DNA of 26,077 bases from Akkermansiaceae bacterium UBA2367 (GTDB lineage Bacteria; Verrucomicrobiota; Verrucomicrobiia; Verrucomicrobiales; DEV007), in NCBI GenBank assembly GCA_002344525.1, contig DDTJ01000079.1:35047-61123 (forward strand), written 5' to 3'. Below are positions 23,792-26,077 of the stretch, in pieces. How positions within the stretch are numbered: position 1 is the first letter of the stretch; each line of letters begins with the position of its first letter. The position numbers were made by a program, and so were the translations under genes. Below the pieces are notes generated by a model. That model saw only the letters and a list, made by a program, of their open reading frames with translations, was not told the DNA's origin and made no database searches.

Positions 23792-24777
23792 TACCTCCCG
23801 ATCCACTCCAGCAACCACCCCGGCGGACTCGGGTCCATCCCCGTGCCGAAGCAGAAGCCGGTGATGTGGAAGAAGAGCGGGGCGGCGAAGCAGAGCGAGT
23901 CGATGCGGTCGAGGAAGCCGCCATGCCCGGCTATGGAGCCGCCCCAGTCCTTCGCCCCGAGGTCGCGCTTGATCGCGGAGAGGACGAGCCCGCCGAAGAA
24001 TCCCGCGAGGCAGACGAGCAGGGCCATGGCGGCGGCCTGCCAGGGGTTGAAGGGCGTCGCCCACCAGAGCAGGGCGCTGACGAGGACGGCGCTGGCGATG
24101 CCGCCGACGGTGCCCTCCCAGGTTTTGTGCGGGCTCACGCTCGGGGCCACGGGATGCTTGCCGCAGGTCTTGCCCCAGACGTATTGCAGCACGTCGCTGA
24201 GCTGCACGGTGAGGACGAAGAAGAAGAGCAGCTTGGCGTTCTCCTCCTCGTAGCCGCGGAGGGGCAGGCGCAGGATCATGGGCATGTGGCTGACCGCGTA
24301 GACGCAGATGAGGAGGGCCCACTGGATGCGCGAGGTGTTGGCGAGGAAGTTCCGCGTCTCCCCGGTGAGGACGCGGCGGAAGGGGATGAAGACGAAGGCG
24401 TAGACGGGGATGAAGATGGTGAACATGCCATACCAGCCGATCCCGACGAGAAGGTAGTGCAGGGGCAGGATGACGAAGAAGGCCCAGAAGAGCACCTCGT
24501 GGTCGGCGCGGTCGGTCTTCGTCAGGGTGATGAACTCGCGCATCGCGAGGAAGGAGAGGAGGGCGAAGAGCACCGTCGTGAAGACCGGCCCGAGCAGGAT
24601 GGTCGCGCTGAAGATCGCGGCCATGACCCACCAGGAGCGGATGCGGGCGTTCAGGTTCGCCACGGTGGCCCGCGCCGATTCGGAACGGGCGCGCCGGGCG
24701 AGGAGGAATCCGGCGACGGAGGCGGCGACGAGAATGCCTCCGACGATGCCGAGTAGCCATTTCGTTTCGTGGTCCAT
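23791..24777 (-). CDS. CdsA-family phosphatidate cytidylyltransferase (YnbB-like)
   Basis: A 328-aa inner-membrane enzyme with about eight hydrophobic segments that makes CDP-diacylglycerol from phosphatidate and CTP. The family signature is complete near the C-terminus: SAIKRDLGAKDWGGSIAGHGGFLDRIDS, following SPHKTWEGTVGG. It is the last gene of a three-gene minus-strand cluster, 6 nt after the acyltransferase gene. The long N-terminal membrane region and the neighbours resemble the accessory YnbB-type enzymes that travel with a YnbA-type phosphotransferase, so it may be a second, specialised CdsA rather than the housekeeping enzyme; this point is inference. The composite repeat follows its stop in the B then A' order. 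Confidence 0.9.
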   Translation of the reverse strand: MDHETKWLLGIVGGILVAASVAGFLLARRARSESARATVANLNARIRSWWVMAAIFSATILLGPVFTTVLFALLSFLAMREFITLTKTDRADHEVLFWAFFVILPLHYLLVGIGWYGMFTIFIPVYAFVFIPFRRVLTGETRNFLANTSRIQWALLICVYAVSHMPMILRLPLRGYEEENAKLLFFFVLTVQLSDVLQYVWGKTCGKHPVAPSVSPHKTWEGTVGGIASAVLVSALLWWATPFNPWQAAAMALLVCLAGFFGGLVLSAIKRDLGAKDWGGSIAGHGGFLDRIDSLCFAAPLFFHITGFCFGTGMDPSPPGWLLEWIGR

Positions 24778-24783
24778 CGGAGT

Positions 24784-25383
24784 TCAGTCGGTTTCCTCGT
24801 CGGCGAGGGCGGCGCGGGCGCGGGCGAGGAAGGCGGGTTTGGACTCGCCGGGGAGGAGGTGGATCGGGGCGAGAAATCGGGCTTGGGCGATGAGCGGCAC
24901 GGGCAGACGCGCCCCTTTTGGGAGGATGCGGCTGAGGTTCTCGAGCTGCACCGGGACGAGGGGGATCTCGGGATGTCGCCGGGCGAGGTGGTAGAGGCCG
25001 GATTTGAACTCCCCCGTCCCGTCGCCGTCGCCCCGTCCGCCTTCGGGGAAGAGGATGACGGATCGCCCCGACTCCAGCACCGCCCCGAGCCGGGCGAGGG
25101 GATGGTTGCGGCGCGTGACCCCGTGGCGCGGGATGAGGATGGCGCGGAAGAACTCGCAAGCGATGCGACGGCGAAAGAGGTTCGCCCCCCAGTAGTCCTC
25201 GGCGGCGGCGGGGCAGGTGAGTTCGCGGATTTCGCGGGGCAGGGCGGCCCAGACCACGGCGACGTCCATGTGGCTGGCGTGGTTGGCGAAGTAGATCGCG
25301 GGGCCGCTCCTGTGCGGGACCGCGGGCAGTTGCCGAACCCCGGTGGCGATACGGATGAGGGCGGCGAGGAGCTGGCGCGTCAT
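24784..25383 (-). CDS. PlsC-like 1-acyl-glycerol-3-phosphate acyltransferase
   Basis: A 199-aa membrane-associated acyltransferase. The catalytic H-x4-D is H35-D40 in NHASHMD. The phosphate-binding motif is FPEGGRG (112-118) in place of the usual FPEGTRS, and VPVQLEN is the late motif. It is shorter than typical PlsC (about 240 aa) and lacks an obvious N-terminal transmembrane helix beyond LLAALIRIATGV. The ATG at 25383 overlaps the stop of the upstream CDP-alcohol phosphatidyltransferase gene as ATGA. It likely acylates a lysophosphatidate or a related lipid to feed the CdsA-like enzyme encoded next. A much longer in-frame upstream opening is a shadow of the neighbouring gene. Confidence 0.87.
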   Translation of the reverse strand: MTRQLLAALIRIATGVRQLPAVPHRSGPAIYFANHASHMDVAVVWAALPREIRELTCPAAAEDYWGANLFRRRIACEFFRAILIPRHGVTRRNHPLARLGAVLESGRSVILFPEGGRGDGDGTGEFKSGLYHLARRHPEIPLVPVQLENLSRILPKGARLPVPLIAQARFLAPIHLLPGESKPAFLARARAALADEETD

Positions 25384-26051
25384 GGTTCGGGACGGGCGCG
25401 GAGCGTGCGGGAGATGCCCGCGAGCCGCCGGACGAGGGTGACGGCGATCCCCGCGAGCATGAGGCCGAGAATCCAAGGCAGGGGCCGCATTTCCGATCCC
25501 GTCGCGGCGAGCGCGGCCATGAGGAGGCAGGCGGCGGTGGCGAGGGCCATGCGATGGGGTTTCGCCATGGGGCCGCGGAAATCGTGGGTTCCGGTCAGCG
25601 TCGCCCCGTGGAGGCGCACCGCCGCGGTCAGGAGCGCGCCGCAGGCGCAGAGCCAGCCGAGCAGATGGGAGGCTTCGTCCCCTCCCGCGTAGCCGAGGGC
25701 GGCGAGGAGGAGGGGATCGGAGAGGCGGTCGGGAAACTCGTTGTAGAGATCGCCGTCGGGCGTTCTCAGCCCTCCTTCCACCGCGAGCATCCCATCCATG
25801 AGATTGCAGAGGAGGCGGAGCTGGATGAGGACGGCGGCGCCCAGCCAGAGCGGGATGGCGGGCAGCTCGCCTCGCGAGACCAACCACAGGCAGGCCCCGC
25901 CCGCGACGGCGAAGACGACGCTCAGGATCGAGACCCCGTTCGGGCGCAGTCCCGTGCGCAGGAGGGTCCGCGCGAGACCGGCGGCCCAACGTGTGTCGCG
26001 GGTGCGGAGGGGGCGTCGGGCGTCGGGGGGCCTGGGATCGGTCTTCATCAT
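25380..26051 (-). CDS. CDP-alcohol phosphatidyltransferase (YnbA-like) with altered motif
   Basis: A 223-aa membrane protein of the CDP-alcohol phosphatidyltransferase family, which moves a phosphatidyl group from CDP-diacylglycerol to an alcohol. The expected motif D-x2-D-G-x2-A-R...G-x3-D-x3-D is seen as N83-x2-D86-G87-x2-A90-V91 and N104-x3-D108-x3-D112 (NEFPDRLSD). The first aspartate is Asn, the arginine Val, and the glycine Asn. Asn in the first position and NE-x2-D-x2-SD also occur in E. coli YnbA as recalled, so this looks like the YnbA subfamily rather than a dead enzyme; Val at R is an added change. There are about six hydrophobic segments. A strong purine-rich ribosome-binding stretch (AGGAGAAA) precedes the ATG at 26051, with another ATG one codon later. 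First gene of the lipid cluster in view. Confidence 0.82.
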   Translation of the reverse strand: MMKTDPRPPDARRPLRTRDTRWAAGLARTLLRTGLRPNGVSILSVVFAVAGGACLWLVSRGELPAIPLWLGAAVLIQLRLLCNLMDGMLAVEGGLRTPDGDLYNEFPDRLSDPLLLAALGYAGGDEASHLLGWLCACGALLTAAVRLHGATLTGTHDFRGPMAKPHRMALATAACLLMAALAATGSEMRPLPWILGLMLAGIAVTLVRRLAGISRTLRARPEP

Positions 26052-26077
26052 TTTCTCCTACTCCTCCTCATCCTCCT
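26052..26077 (-). promoter_or_regulatory. Repeated AGGAG ribosome-binding stretch
   Basis: On the minus strand the 26 nt before the lipid-cluster start contain four GGAG/AGGAG units, the last (AGGAG) about 4 nt from the ATG. Most other genes here lack such a site, so this gene probably has strong Shine-Dalgarno-driven translation. The run continues past the window edge. Confidence 0.6.

Overview
The window is about 26 kb of dense, GC-rich bacterial chromosome. It carries 21 intact protein genes, one reverse-transcriptase remnant and several kinds of short palindromic or tandem intergenic repeat. No rRNA, tRNA, CRISPR array, insertion sequence or phage gene was seen. The gene styles (a DUF1080 protein, a Gly-zipper lipoprotein, two PIN toxin pairs), weak or absent Shine-Dalgarno sequences and abundant GCTGAT and CCGAAATCCGAA intergenic repeats suggest a Verrucomicrobiota-type bacterium. 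That assignment is inference; no marker gene is present.

Layout. 4-1691 (minus): an SDR oxidoreductase and an aspartoacylase/succinylglutamate-desuccinylase-family zinc hydrolase overlap by ATGA. 1855-3981 (plus): a lone 2-oxoacid dehydrogenase E1 beta subunit and a family-2 O-methyltransferase. 4155-4795 (minus): a PIN-toxin/antitoxin pair between inverted copies of a composite repeat. 4969-6405 (minus): a secreted DUF1080 plus SMP-30/gluconolactonase fusion. 6576-10828 (plus): korA-korB (2-oxoglutarate:ferredoxin oxidoreductase) followed closely by a GntP-type permease. 10829-11450: a gene-poor gap with an AT-rich island and two palindromes. 11451-14197 (plus): GT4 glycosyltransferase, LpxH-like metallophosphoesterase and PhoU. 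14334-20194 (plus): the glycine cleavage genes gcvT, gcvH and gcvP plus a MTH1-like Nudix hydrolase, with gcvT separated from gcvH by a second PIN toxin/antitoxin pair, an RT fragment containing YMDD, and a dispersed repeat. 20264-21115 (minus): FAH-family hydrolase. 21319-22293 (plus): NlpC/P60 peptidase and Gly-zipper lipoprotein, closed by a clear intrinsic terminator. 22452-23570 (minus): Ldh_2-type malate/lactate dehydrogenase. 23791-26051 (minus): a tight phospholipid cluster of CDP-alcohol phosphatidyltransferase, PlsC-like acyltransferase and CdsA-like cytidylyltransferase.

Most of the content is central or envelope metabolism: glycine and one-carbon flux, ferredoxin-linked 2-oxoglutarate oxidation, sugar-acid uptake and degradation, and lipid or surface glycan synthesis. 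No complete new defence or mobile system was found. The most unusual items are the accessory insertion inside the gcv operon with its RT fossil, the polar composite repeats that follow stop codons and bracket the first toxin pair, a palindrome placed in both convergent junctions, a recurring -10 box 5-6 nt before start codons that suggests leaderless transcripts, and a YnbA-type lipid synthase with altered catalytic-motif residues.
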